Positions 1 through 9,221 of a stretch of DNA of 64,000 nucleotides are shown here, piece by piece (position 1 is the first letter of the stretch; the number at the start of each line of letters is the position of its first letter). The DNA lies in contig JAIKWV010000007.1 of NCBI GenBank assembly GCA_024684435.1, positions 62,001-126,000 of the forward strand, written 5' to 3'. Under the pieces are notes generated by a model. The model worked only from the letters and a program-made list of their open reading frames with translations. It was not told the origin of the DNA and made no database searches. The DNA comes from Clostridiales bacterium. GTDB taxonomy: Bacteria > Bacillota > Clostridia > Oscillospirales > Acutalibacteraceae. The translations under genes and the position numbers were made by a program.

Positions 1-1
1 C

Positions 2-703
2 GTGCAGTTCATAGCCAACAAGGCGTCCACCGAGGAGGAGTTTTTCTATACCTTCAACGCCCTCTATCAGGACGGGCGTCAGATAGTCCTGTCATCCGAC
101 CGTCCCCCCAAGGAGATGACCACCCTTGAGGACCGCCTGAGGACAAGATTTGAGAACGGTCTGATAGCTGACATCCAGCCCCCTGATCTTGAAACGAGAA
201 TGGCTATCATCAAGCGCAAGGCGGAGCTTATGAACTTCTATCTGCCGGATGAAGTGGTGCAGTACACCGCAAGTCACCTGAAGAACAACATCCGTCAGCT
301 TGAGGGCGCGGTAAACAAAATGCAGGCCTTCGTATCTCTCAGAGGTATGCAGATGAACCTTATCACCGCTCAGGCGGCTATCAAGGATATAATGAGCGAG
401 AACAGACCCACCCCCCTGACCATCGAAAAGATCATTGACGAGGTCTCACGCACCTTCGGCGTGGAAAAGGATATCATCAAGTCAAAACGCAGGGACGCCA
501 ACACCACCAAGGCAAGGCAGATATCCATGTACATCATCAGCGAGGTCACGGGCATACCCACAAAGGCCATCGGCGAGGTGTTCAGCGGCAGAGATCATTC
601 CACCGTACTCTATTCCATAGAGGAGATAAAAAACAAGATCCAGCGCGACCAATCCCTTAAGAACACAATAAACGAGATCATCAAAAACGTTCAGGAAAGC
701 TAA
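2..703 (+). CDS. dnaA: Chromosomal replication initiator DnaA, C-terminal part (5' end outside window)
   Basis: DnaA binds DnaA boxes at oriC and opens the origin as an ATP-bound oligomer. The window starts inside the AAA+ domain: the first residues (VQFIANK) continue the Walker B segment, followed by the sensor region and lid, and then the C-terminal DnaA-box-binding helix-turn-helix. The signature GRDHSTVLYSIEEI lies near residues 198-211 of this fragment. About 230 residues are present of a usual ~450, so roughly half is missing upstream and the apparent GTG at position 2 is only a codon in frame. It ends at a TAA and dapF follows after 15 bases; the usual dnaN neighbour is not downstream. 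Identification is near certain. Confidence 0.97.
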   Translation: MQFIANKASTEEEFFYTFNALYQDGRQIVLSSDRPPKEMTTLEDRLRTRFENGLIADIQPPDLETRMAIIKRKAELMNFYLPDEVVQYTASHLKNNIRQLEGAVNKMQAFVSLRGMQMNLITAQAAIKDIMSENRPTPLTIEKIIDEVSRTFGVEKDIIKSKRRDANTTKARQISMYIISEVTGIPTKAIGEVFSGRDHSTVLYSIEEIKNKIQRDQSLKNTINEIIKNVQES

Positions 704-718
704 ACGGGGAGTGTTAAT

Positions 719-1558
719 ATGAAATTTACAAAAATGCACGGCGCAGGCAACGATTACATCTACGTCAACTGCTTTGAAGAAAAAGTGGAAGATCCCTCCG
801 GGCTTTCTGTCAGGGTAAGCGACAGACATTTCGGCATAGGCTCGGACGGGCTTGTACTCATAGAGCCTTCGGATATCGCGGATTTCAAAATGGACATATA
901 CAACGCGGACGGCTCACAGGCAAAGATGTGCGGCAACGCCACCAGATGCGTGGCAAAGTATGTTCGGGACAACGGTCTTACGGACAAGGACGAGATAGCT
1001 CTTGAGACCCTCAGCGGTATAAAATATATAAAGGTGAAGACTGAAAACGGAAAGGTCACGGGAGCCACGGTAAACATGGGCGAGCCTGTATTGGCGCCTA
1101 AGCTCATCCCCGTGAACCTTCCGGGAGATATTGCCGTTGCTGTCCCCGTTACATTTGGAGGCAAAGAATATAAGATCACCTGCGTCTCCATGGGCAACCC
1201 ACACTGCATAGTTTACATAGACGACACAGAGACGCTGGATATTGAAAAGATCGGCCCTCTGTTCGAGAACGATCCCATTTTCCCCGACAGGGTGAACACG
1301 GAGTTTATCCAGCCCGTCGACGAAAGCACCTTCAAAATGCGGGTGTGGGAGCGGGGTTCAGGAGAGACCCTTGCCTGTGGTACGGGAGCCTGCGCCAGCG
1401 CGGTCTCCGCGGTACTCAACGGCTATTGCCGCAAGGACGAGGATATCCGCGTGATACTTCGGGGCGGCGAGCTCACAATACGCTGGGATTCTCAGTCGGG
1501 CTGTGTGTTCATGACCGGTCCCGCTGAAACGATATGCACGGGAGATTACAGCGTATAA
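719..1558 (+). CDS. dapF: Diaminopimelate epimerase DapF
   Basis: A cytosolic epimerase that turns LL-diaminopimelate into meso-diaminopimelate for lysine and peptidoglycan. The 279-residue length is normal for the family. Both active-site cysteines are visible: Cys71 in MCGNATRC and Cys220 in LACGTGACASA, and the N-terminal HGAGNDYI is typical. An ATG follows a GGGGAGTG ribosome site 15 bases after dnaA. The next gene makes LL-diaminopimelate, so dapF-dapL form a two-step pathway unit. Nothing unusual was seen within the gene. Confidence 0.97.
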   Translation: MKFTKMHGAGNDYIYVNCFEEKVEDPSGLSVRVSDRHFGIGSDGLVLIEPSDIADFKMDIYNADGSQAKMCGNATRCVAKYVRDNGLTDKDEIALETLSGIKYIKVKTENGKVTGATVNMGEPVLAPKLIPVNLPGDIAVAVPVTFGGKEYKITCVSMGNPHCIVYIDDTETLDIEKIGPLFENDPIFPDRVNTEFIQPVDESTFKMRVWERGSGETLACGTGACASAVSAVLNGYCRKDEDIRVILRGGELTIRWDSQSGCVFMTGPAETICTGDYSV

Positions 1559-1607
1559 TATTTTATTACAAATTATTTGAAGGACTACTTGAAAGGATTT
1601 TGCCAAT

Positions 1608-2816
1608 ATGAAGATCAACGACAATTTTTTGAAGATCCAGAACAGTTATCTTTTTTCCATGATAGATCAGAAGGTCAGGGAGTTTAAGCAGAACAATCCC
1701 GACGCGGACATTATCCGTCTGGGTATAGGCGACGTTACCCGTCCTCTTGTTCCCGCGGTAATAAAGGCGATGCATTCAGCCGTTGACGAAATGGGGCAGG
1801 AGAGCACATTCAGAGGTTATCCCCCCGCCTACGGCTACGATTTCCTGGTCAACGCCATCAATAAGAACGACTACGTCGCAAGGGGCGTACAGCTGGACAA
1901 CGACGAGATCTTTGTCAGCGACGGCGCAAAGAGCGACGCGGGCAACATAAGCGATATATTCTCCGTTGACAACAAGGTCGCCGTCTGCGATCCCATCTAT
2001 CCCGTATATGTTGACGCCAACGTCATGGCGGGCAGGTCGGGAGTCCTCAACGACAAAAACGAGTGGAGCAACTTCGTGTACCTTACCTGCAGGGCGGAAA
2101 ACGATTTCCTTCCGGAGCTTCCCAAGGAACACGCGGATCTTATTTATCTCTGCTTTCCCAACAATCCCACCGGTATGGCTATCTCGAAAGAGGAGCTGAA
2201 AAAGTGGGTGGACTGGGCAAACGAGCATGGCAGCGTCATTCTTTACGATTCGGCATATGAGGCGTATATCACCGAGGATCTGCCCCACTCTATCTATGAG
2301 ATAGAGGGAGCGAAGACCTGCGCGATAGAGATCAGGAGCTTTTCAAAGACCGCGGGCTTCACAGGCACCCGTTGCGCTTATACCATTGTACCCAAGGAGC
2401 TGGTATTTGACGGAGTCAGCCTCAATAAGCTCTGGGCAAGAAGACAGGGCACAAAATTCAACGGCGTGTCCTATGTTACCCAAAGAGCCGCCGAAGCGAC
2501 GTTTTCTGAGGAGGGCAAAAAGCAGGTCAGGGAGGTCATCAACTATTATCTCACCAACGCCGACGTCATAAAGTCCGGACTCAGCCAGACGGGCTTCAAG
2601 GCATGGGGCGGTGTAAACTCCCCCTATGTGTGGCTTAAAACTCCCGACGGAATGACCTCATGGGAGTTCTTCGACGCGCTTCTCGGCAAGGCAAACATCG
2701 TTGGTACTCCGGGCGCGGGCTTCGGTCCCGCAGGCGAGGGCTTCTTCAGGCTCACCGCCTTCGGCAGCGCTCAGAGAACAGCGGAAGCCGTTGAGAGGAT
2801 CAAAAATCTGTTCTGA
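1608..2816 (+). CDS. dapL: LL-diaminopimelate aminotransferase DapL
   Basis: A PLP enzyme that makes LL-diaminopimelate directly from tetrahydrodipicolinate with glutamate as amino donor, bypassing the acylated DapC/D/E branch. The protein is 402 residues, a usual length. The class I/II aminotransferase fold is shown by FPNNPTG (residues 183-189), the DSAYEAY segment (214-220) and the PLP lysine Lys247 in [13 protein letters not shown]. It begins at an ATG after an AAAGGA site, 49 bases behind dapF, whose enzyme uses its product. Presence of dapL fits several anaerobic clostridia. Confidence 0.95.
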   Translation: MKINDNFLKIQNSYLFSMIDQKVREFKQNNPDADIIRLGIGDVTRPLVPAVIKAMHSAVDEMGQESTFRGYPPAYGYDFLVNAINKNDYVARGVQLDNDEIFVSDGAKSDAGNISDIFSVDNKVAVCDPIYPVYVDANVMAGRSGVLNDKNEWSNFVYLTCRAENDFLPELPKEHADLIYLCFPNNPTGMAISKEELKKWVDWANEHGSVILYDSAYEAYITEDLPHSIYEIEGAKTCAIEIRSFSKTAGFTGTRCAYTIVPKELVFDGVSLNKLWARRQGTKFNGVSYVTQRAAEATFSEEGKKQVREVINYYLTNADVIKSGLSQTGFKAWGGVNSPYVWLKTPDGMTSWEFFDALLGKANIVGTPGAGFGPAGEGFFRLTAFGSAQRTAEAVERIKNLF

Positions 2817-2856
2817 TCTTCAGATATGAATATCATTTACCGAAAGAGGTAAAATT

Positions 2857-3813
2857 ATGGGACTTTTTAAAAGGCTTAATTTAGGATTAAAAAAAACCCG
2901 TGAAAGCGTTGCCGGCGCCATCGACACCGCGCTCCACGGGCGCAATGAAATAACAGACGAGTTTTACGATGAGTTAGAGGAGATACTCATCACCGGCGAC
3001 GTGGGAATGAACACGGCGCTGGAGATCACCGAAAAGCTTCGTGACCGTGTGGCAAAGAAAAATCTTCGTACACCGGAAAAGGTCAAGCAGGCTATAAAGG
3101 AAATAGTAGCCGAGCTGTTGTCCGGTGGCGAGACCGTTGACATGATAACCCTGCCGTCGATCATGCTTGTCATTGGCGTAAACGGCGTGGGCAAGACCAC
3201 ATCCATAGGCAAGCTTGCCGCCATGTACAAGGCGGAGGGAAAAAAGGTCATCCTCGGCGCGGCGGACACTTTCCGCGCGGCGGCGATCGAGCAGCTTGAG
3301 GTCTGGGCAGACCGCGCGGGAGTGGAGCTGGTAAAGCACAAAGAGGGCGCAGACCCCGCGGCGGTGGTGTTTGACACCATCTGCGCCGGCAAGGCGAGGA
3401 ATGCGGATCTGATAATCTGCGACACGGCGGGCAGACTTCATAACAAGAAGAATCTCATGGAGGAGCTTGCAAAGATATATAAAGTTATTGACAGAGAGCT
3501 TCCCTACTCCGATCGTGAGGTGCTGCTTGTCCTTGACGCCACCACCGGTCAGAACGCGGTAAACCAGGCAAAGGAATTCAAGGATATCGCGGAGGTCACC
3601 GGCATCATACTCACAAAGCTTGACGGCACCGCCAGAGGCGGCGTTGTGCTGAACATCAAAAACGATCTGGGCATACCGGTCAAATTCATAGGCGTGGGTG
3701 AGCAGATAGACGATCTGCAGCCCTTTGACCCGAAGCTGTTTGCCGACGCGTTGTTTGACACGGCGGTCACAGACAGACCGGACGAGGATGATACAGAGGA
3801 AGAAGAGTACTGA
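2857..3813 (+). CDS. ftsY: Signal recognition particle receptor FtsY
   Basis: The SRP receptor GTPase, which docks ribosome-SRP complexes at the membrane for co-translational insertion. It has an N-terminal helical N domain (about 1-95) and the SRP-type G domain: P-loop GVNGVGKT at 107-114, DTAGR at 189-193 and TKLD at 253-256 with GTARGG following. At 318 residues it is a short form without the long acidic A domain seen in Proteobacteria; the C-terminus instead ends in a short acidic tail (EDDTEEEEY). An ATG follows GAAAGAGG. dprA begins 23 bases downstream. Confidence 0.96.
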   Translation: MGLFKRLNLGLKKTRESVAGAIDTALHGRNEITDEFYDELEEILITGDVGMNTALEITEKLRDRVAKKNLRTPEKVKQAIKEIVAELLSGGETVDMITLPSIMLVIGVNGVGKTTSIGKLAAMYKAEGKKVILGAADTFRAAAIEQLEVWADRAGVELVKHKEGADPAAVVFDTICAGKARNADLIICDTAGRLHNKKNLMEELAKIYKVIDRELPYSDREVLLVLDATTGQNAVNQAKEFKDIAEVTGIILTKLDGTARGGVVLNIKNDLGIPVKFIGVGEQIDDLQPFDPKLFADALFDTAVTDRPDEDDTEEEEY

Positions 3814-3836
3814 TGACCTTTGCAAGGTGATATGTT

Positions 3837-5075
3837 ATGGATAAAAAAGCTTACTGGATATGGCTTCAGTCGGCTTTGGGCATAGGACAGAATATCCCGG
3901 TGGAGCATATTCTGGATGAATTCGGGAACGCGGAAAATATTTATCAGGCCTCCGATATGCAGCGCAGGATATCAAATGTATTTAACGAGACCCAAATCGA
4001 AAACCTGAATACAAAGACCATAGACGAGGCGGTACGTATCGTTGAGCAATGCAAAAGGCTGGGCATTGAAACAGTCACGCCGGAGGACGATATTTATCCC
4101 GAAAAGCTCAGGGACATAAAATGCTATCCGGTAGTCCTTTATGTCAAAGGAGATATCGGCTGCGTTAAGGATAATGTTACAATAGCTCTGGTGGGTTCCC
4201 GGGAGCTTTCCCCCGAAAGAGCGTATCTCATCAGGATGATGAGCGCCTCCATAGCGGCGGCGGGAGCGGTGGTGGTCAGCGGCGGAGCGATCGGCACGGA
4301 CACTGCTTCACATATGGGAGCCCTTGATATAGATAAAACCACCGTGGCGGTGCTGGGCTGCGGGCACAACGCAAGATACCTTATGGACAGCAGCGAGATG
4401 CGGGAGAACATCCTGAAAAGGGGAGCGGTGATCAGCGAGTATCCTCCCGATACCCACGCAGACAAATACACTTTCCCCATACGCAACAGGATAATTTCCG
4501 GTTTGAGCGACGGAGTCGTTGTGCTCAACGCGGACAGGCGAAGCGGTTCTCTTATCACCGCAAGGTTCGCTAAAAAACAGGGCAGAGATCTGTTTGCCCT
4601 GCCGGGGGATTTTTACGGGAATCTCAGCCCCGGTACCAACGAGCTTATCAGCAACGGGACAAAGGCGGTTTACTGCGCCTTTGACGTACTGTCCGGGTAC
4701 GCGGAAAAATATCCCTCAAAGCTGAACGTCGACAAGATGATGAAAAGGGTGCCGAAGACCTACGATGAACTCAGGGGCTTCCTTGAACCATCGGCGCTGC
4801 CGGAAAACAGCGCGCCGGAGATCTACGGTCACCCCGATCCCGCGGACGGCACCGGGCGCAAAAAAGCAAAACAGCAGAACACTGCCCCTCCCGAGGACAT
4901 TTCGCCGGACGCCGTCGAGATTTACAACAAGATGGGCGATGGACCGATCCATATAAACGAGATAAAAGCGGTGACCGGACTGCCGATATCCAGGGTAAAC
5001 AGCGCTCTTATGGAGCTGGAAATAAACGGCCTCATCAGGGCTGAAGCAGGCAAAAATTTTGTTAAGATATATTGA
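3837..5075 (+). CDS. dprA: DNA-processing protein DprA
   Basis: DprA (Smf) binds incoming single-stranded DNA and loads RecA in natural transformation. The 412-residue protein has an N-terminal helical domain, a Rossmann core with GSRELSPERA and the SGGAIGTDTASHMGAL segment, the FPIRNRIISGLSDG strand-loop, and a C-terminal DprA winged helix from about residue 355. dprA directly before topA is a common order in Firmicutes (19 bases apart). Its presence alone does not show competence; no com genes are in the window. Confidence 0.95.
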   Translation: MDKKAYWIWLQSALGIGQNIPVEHILDEFGNAENIYQASDMQRRISNVFNETQIENLNTKTIDEAVRIVEQCKRLGIETVTPEDDIYPEKLRDIKCYPVVLYVKGDIGCVKDNVTIALVGSRELSPERAYLIRMMSASIAAAGAVVVSGGAIGTDTASHMGALDIDKTTVAVLGCGHNARYLMDSSEMRENILKRGAVISEYPPDTHADKYTFPIRNRIISGLSDGVVVLNADRRSGSLITARFAKKQGRDLFALPGDFYGNLSPGTNELISNGTKAVYCAFDVLSGYAEKYPSKLNVDKMMKRVPKTYDELRGFLEPSALPENSAPEIYGHPDPADGTGRKKAKQQNTAPPEDISPDAVEIYNKMGDGPIHINEIKAVTGLPISRVNSALMELEINGLIRAEAGKNFVKIY

Positions 5076-5094
5076 TTTGTGAAGGAATGAAATT

Positions 5095-7221
5095 ATGTCG
5101 AATTTAGTAATTGTTGAGTCCCCCGCAAAAGCAAAAAGCATCAAAAAATACCTGGGATCAGGTTACGAGGTGGCGTCCTCCATGGGACACATCCGCGACC
5201 TTCCCGCGGCGAAGCTGAGCGTTGATGTAAAAAACGATTTTGAGCCCAAGTACGCCATAATAAAAGGAAAGGAAAATCTTGTGGCCACCCTGCAGGAAAA
5301 GGCAAAGAAGAGCGACAAAGTCTTTCTTGCCGCCGACCCCGACCGGGAAGGAGAGGCTATATCCTGGCATCTTGCGACGATATTGGGGCTTGACCTCAAT
5401 GAGAAGAACAGGATCACATTCAACGAGATAACCAAGACCGGCATACAGAACGGCATGGCTCATCCCCGCAGTGTGGATATGGCTCTGGTAAACGCCCAGC
5501 AGGCGCGCCGTATACTTGACAGGCTTGTAGGTTACCGTTTAAGCCCCTTTGTTTCGCAGAAGATCCGCAGAGGTCTTTCCGCGGGCAGAGTGCAGAGCGT
5601 GGCGGTCAGATTCATTGTTGACCGTGAGGATGAGATCAGAGCCTTTGTTCCCGAGGAGTACTGGTCACTGGAGGCAAAGCTCACAAACACTCTCAGACGC
5701 AGCTTTACCGCGTCCTTCTACGGGGACGAAACAGGCAAGGTCAAGCTGGACAGCGGCGAGACTGTTGACAAGTATTTAAAGAGACTGGATTCGGCTGAGT
5801 ATTCCGTAAAATCCGTCAAAAAAGGCACAAGAAAGAAACTCCCCGCGGCTCCCTTTATCACCTCCACCCTTCAGCAGGAGGCGTCCCGCCGTCTGGGCTT
5901 CCAGGCGCAGCGCACAATGCGCGCCGCTCAGGAGCTTTATGAAGGTATGGACATCAAAGGCGTGGGCACTACCGGTCTTATTACCTACATGAGAACGGAC
6001 TCCCTGAGGATCTCGGAGGAGGCAAGAGCGCAGGGCAACGAATATATAGAGAAGACCTACGGCAGCAAATATCTCCCCGAAAAGCCCAGATATTATAAGT
6101 CAAGCTCAAACGCTCAGGACGGACACGAGGCTATCAGACCCACCGTTCCCTCACTTACACCGGAGCAGGTCAAGAGCAGTCTTACCTCAGATCAGTATAA
6201 AATTTACAGCCTTGTGTGGAAGAGATTCATGGCAAGCCTTATGGCAAGCTGTGTTCAGAGTACAATAAAGGCGGAAATAATCGCGGCAAGACCTGACGAC
6301 GCGGCGCAGGGCAGATTCTGCCTGTTTACCGCATCGGGTTACGCGGTCAAGTTTGACGGTTTCACTGCCCTGTATGAAGAAGCTTCGGACAACGAGGACA
6401 GCGGCGAGAACAATAAAAACCTGCCCGAGCTTTCAAACGGAGAGAAGCTCAAGCTCAAGGAACTCAAGCCCGACAAGCATTTCACACAGCCCCCCGCCAG
6501 GTACACCGAGGCAACTCTTATCAAGGCTCTTGAGGAGAGCGGCATCGGCAGACCCAGCACCTACGCGGCTATAATTACAACTATAATAAAGAGAGAGTAC
6601 GTCAAGCGTTCGGCGAAGCTTCTTTATCCCACAGAGCTGGGAGAGGCTACCACCAAGCTTCTCAAGGAGCGTTTTCCCCAGATAGTCAACGTCAGGTTCA
6701 CAGCCAAGATGGAGACCTCACTTGACGAGGTAGGCAACGGCAAGGAGAGCTACGTTGAGCTGCTCCACGGCTTCTACGATGACTTTGAAAAGACCCTCAG
6801 CAAGGCCCGTGAGGATATGAAGGACACGAAGATAACCCTTGAGGAGGATATCACCGACATTCCCTGCGAAAAATGCGGAAGAATGATGATAATAAAAACC
6901 GGCAGATACGGCAGGTTCCTTGCCTGCCCCGGCTATCCCGAATGCAGGAACGCAAAGCCCCTTATCCTTGAGACCGAGGCAAAATGTCCCAAGTGCGGCG
7001 GCAAGATAGTTGAGAAGCGTTCAAGAAAAGGTTACACATTCTACGGCTGTGAAAGCTGGCCAAAGTGCGACTTTGCTACCTGGGATAAGCCCCTCAACGA
7101 GTCCTGTCCCAAGTGCGGCAAGAGCCTGTTCAAGCAGAGAGGCGGAGTGATCGTCTGTCACGGCGAGGGCTGCGGCTACGAAAAGAAGAAAGCGCGCAAG
7201 GGAAAAGAAGATGAAGAATGA
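5095..7221 (+). CDS. topA: DNA topoisomerase I TopA
   Basis: A type IA topoisomerase that relaxes negative supercoils by single-strand passage. The 708-residue protein starts with the Toprim domain (IVESPAKAKSIKKYL at 6-20; DPDREGEA at 81-88), followed by the gate domain with the catalytic Tyr298 in TGLITYMRTDS. Three C-terminal zinc ribbons follow: two have the pattern CxxC...CxxxxxC (from CEKCGRMM and from CPKCGGKI) and the third starts at CPKCGKSL. An ATG after GAAGGAATG defines the start. Its last codons overlap trmFO by 11 bases, suggesting translational coupling. Confidence 0.97.
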   Translation: MSNLVIVESPAKAKSIKKYLGSGYEVASSMGHIRDLPAAKLSVDVKNDFEPKYAIIKGKENLVATLQEKAKKSDKVFLAADPDREGEAISWHLATILGLDLNEKNRITFNEITKTGIQNGMAHPRSVDMALVNAQQARRILDRLVGYRLSPFVSQKIRRGLSAGRVQSVAVRFIVDREDEIRAFVPEEYWSLEAKLTNTLRRSFTASFYGDETGKVKLDSGETVDKYLKRLDSAEYSVKSVKKGTRKKLPAAPFITSTLQQEASRRLGFQAQRTMRAAQELYEGMDIKGVGTTGLITYMRTDSLRISEEARAQGNEYIEKTYGSKYLPEKPRYYKSSSNAQDGHEAIRPTVPSLTPEQVKSSLTSDQYKIYSLVWKRFMASLMASCVQSTIKAEIIAARPDDAAQGRFCLFTASGYAVKFDGFTALYEEASDNEDSGENNKNLPELSNGEKLKLKELKPDKHFTQPPARYTEATLIKALEESGIGRPSTYAAIITTIIKREYVKRSAKLLYPTELGEATTKLLKERFPQIVNVRFTAKMETSLDEVGNGKESYVELLHGFYDDFEKTLSKAREDMKDTKITLEEDITDIPCEKCGRMMIIKTGRYGRFLACPGYPECRNAKPLILETEAKCPKCGGKIVEKRSRKGYTFYGCESWPKCDFATWDKPLNESCPKCGKSLFKQRGGVIVCHGEGCGYEKKKARKGKEDEE

Positions 7222-8518
7222 TTGTCTTGTCATAGGCGGAGGTCTTGCGGGAGTTGAGGCGGCGTTTCAGCTTGCCCGCAGGGGCATCAATGTCACCCTT
7301 GCGGAGATGAAGCCTGTCAGATATTCCCCCGCCCATACCCATGACGGTCTGGCGGAGCTGGTCTGTTCAAACTCCCTTAAGGCGGAGCGGACAGGCAGCG
7401 CGGCGGGACTGCTCAAGGCGGAGATGAAACTGCTGGGCTCGGTGTGCGTGGAGGCGGCTTACAAGTGCCGTGTGCCCGCCGGAGGAGCCCTTGCGGTGGA
7501 CAGGGAGAAGTATTCACAGATCATAACCGGACTTGTGGAAAATGAACCCCTTATCACCCTTGAACGCAGGGAGATCACAAAGATCCCGGAGGAGGGCACG
7601 GTTATAATCGCCACAGGCCCCCTGACCTCGGACGCCCTTGCAGAGGATATCGAAAAGCTCTGCGGCGGCTCACTGAGTTTCTTTGACGCGGCGGCTCCCA
7701 TAGTTACCGCGGAGAGCATAGATATGTCACGCGCCTTTACCGCCTCACGCTATGAGCGGGGCGGGGAGGACGATTATATAAACTGTCCCCTGAACAAAGA
7801 GGAGTACGAGGCGTTTTACCGGGAACTGGTGAACGCGGAGGTGGCAGAGACCCATTCCTTTGACAAAAAGAAGGGCGTGTACGAGGGCTGTATGCCCATC
7901 GAGGTCATGGCTTCCCGGGGAGCGGATACCATAAGATTCGGTCCCCTCAAACCTGTTGGTCTGCGGGACCCTGCCACGGGTCACAGACCCTGGGCGGTTT
8001 TACAGCTTCGCCGTGAAAACGAGGAAGGCACCATGTACAACCTTGTGGGATTCCAGACTAACCTGAAATTTTCAGAGCAGAAACGGGTGTTTTCCATGTT
8101 CCCCGCTCTCAAAAACGCGGAGTTCGTCCGCTACGGGGTCATGCACAGGAATACCTTTATAAATTCTCCGGGTCTGCTGGGTCCGGACTTCGGATTTCTC
8201 GGCAGAGAGGGGCTGTATTTCGCCGGACAGATAACCGGAGTTGAGGGCTATATGGAGTCCGCGTCCTCCGGCATACTTGCGGGTATCAACGCCGCAAGGC
8301 GTATGACCGGCAGAGAACCGCTTGATTTGCCCGCGGAGACCATGCTGGGCGCCCTTTCGCATTACATCAGCGATACCACGGTCACAAACTTCCAGCCCAT
8401 GGGAGCCAGCTTCGGCTTACTTCCTCCCCTTGAGGAAAAAATAAGAGACAAAAAGCTCAGGTACGAAAAGCTGGCGCAGCGGGCGCTGGAAAGATATAAA
8501 GATATAGATATTACTTAA
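7211..8518 (+). CDS. trmFO: FADH2/folate-dependent tRNA (m5U54) methyltransferase TrmFO
   Basis: Makes 5-methyluridine at position 54 of the tRNA T-loop using methylene-tetrahydrofolate and reduced FAD, the Gram-positive alternative to SAM-dependent TrmA. The 435 residues start with the FAD dinucleotide fold VIGGGLAGVEAA (7-18), and SNSLKAERTGSAAGL is family-typical. The ATG lies inside the end of topA, an order (topA-trmFO) common in Firmicutes. No domain is missing. Confidence 0.95.
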   Translation: MKNDCLVIGGGLAGVEAAFQLARRGINVTLAEMKPVRYSPAHTHDGLAELVCSNSLKAERTGSAAGLLKAEMKLLGSVCVEAAYKCRVPAGGALAVDREKYSQIITGLVENEPLITLERREITKIPEEGTVIIATGPLTSDALAEDIEKLCGGSLSFFDAAAPIVTAESIDMSRAFTASRYERGGEDDYINCPLNKEEYEAFYRELVNAEVAETHSFDKKKGVYEGCMPIEVMASRGADTIRFGPLKPVGLRDPATGHRPWAVLQLRRENEEGTMYNLVGFQTNLKFSEQKRVFSMFPALKNAEFVRYGVMHRNTFINSPGLLGPDFGFLGREGLYFAGQITGVEGYMESASSGILAGINAARRMTGREPLDLPAETMLGALSHYISDTTVTNFQPMGASFGLLPPLEEKIRDKKLRYEKLAQRALERYKDIDIT

Positions 8519-8543
8519 AAATGCTCGGGAAAGGAGGAGAGCT

Positions 8544-9221
8544 ATGGAACGTGATCTATCGGAGCTTCAGAAGAGAATAGGCTATAAATTCAAAAACACG
8601 GAGCTTCTGAACCTTGCCCTTACCCATTCGTCATACGCAAATGAACATCACAGTCAGGCAAAGTGCAACGAACGGCTGGAGTTCCTGGGGGATTCCGTAT
8701 TGGGCTTTATTACGGCGGATCATCTCTTCAGAAATTATAATTTGCCGGAAGGACAATTGACCAAGCTCCGCGCATCTCTTGTGTGTGAGCAGTCCCTCAA
8801 GATCTTTGCTCAGGAGATCGGGCTTGGTGAGTTTTTACTTCTTGGCAAGGGTGAAAATTCTACCGGAGGAAGGGAAAGGCCTTCAATATTGGCGGACGCC
8901 TTCGAGGCGGTCATCGCCGCCATCTTCCTTGACGGGGGCATAGAAAAGGCTTCGGATTTTGTGCTTCGGTTCATAGCAAGGGAGGATCATTCACAGGAGG
9001 CGTTCAAGGATTATAAAACGCTGCTTCAGGAGATAGTACAGAAGAACCCCGAGGAGGTTTTGGAGTACTATCTTGCCGGCGAGACAGGTCCCGACCACGA
9101 CAAGACCTTTACCATTGAGGTACATCTTAATAGCAACGTTATAGGCAGGGGCGAGGGCAGGAGCAAAAAGGCGGCGGAGCAGGAGGCCGCAAGACAGGCT
9201 CTTGAGCTGATGGGCGTATGA
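8544..9221 (+). CDS. rnc: Ribonuclease III
   Basis: Endonuclease for double-stranded RNA, used in rRNA processing and mRNA control. The 225 residues comprise the catalytic domain with the signature ERLEFLGDS (43-51, with metal-binding Glu46 and Asp50) and the second acidic site in DAFEAVIAAIF, followed by a dsRNA-binding domain from about residue 155 ending in GRSKKAAEQEAARQAL. An ATG follows AAAGGAGGAG, a strong site. The stop overlaps the next gene by ATGA. It is relevant here because the inverted-repeat element in pglX (36926-37363) would give an RNase III-like substrate if transcribed. Confidence 0.97.
   Translation: MERDLSELQKRIGYKFKNTELLNLALTHSSYANEHHSQAKCNERLEFLGDSVLGFITADHLFRNYNLPEGQLTKLRASLVCEQSLKIFAQEIGLGEFLLLGKGENSTGGRERPSILADAFEAVIAAIFLDGGIEKASDFVLRFIAREDHSQEAFKDYKTLLQEIVQKNPEEVLEYYLAGETGPDHDKTFTIEVHLNSNVIGRGEGRSKKAAEQEAARQALELMGV

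Noticed and set aside
704-718. oriC next to dnaA
   Set aside because: Only 15 bases lie between dnaA and dapF; the origin cannot be here.
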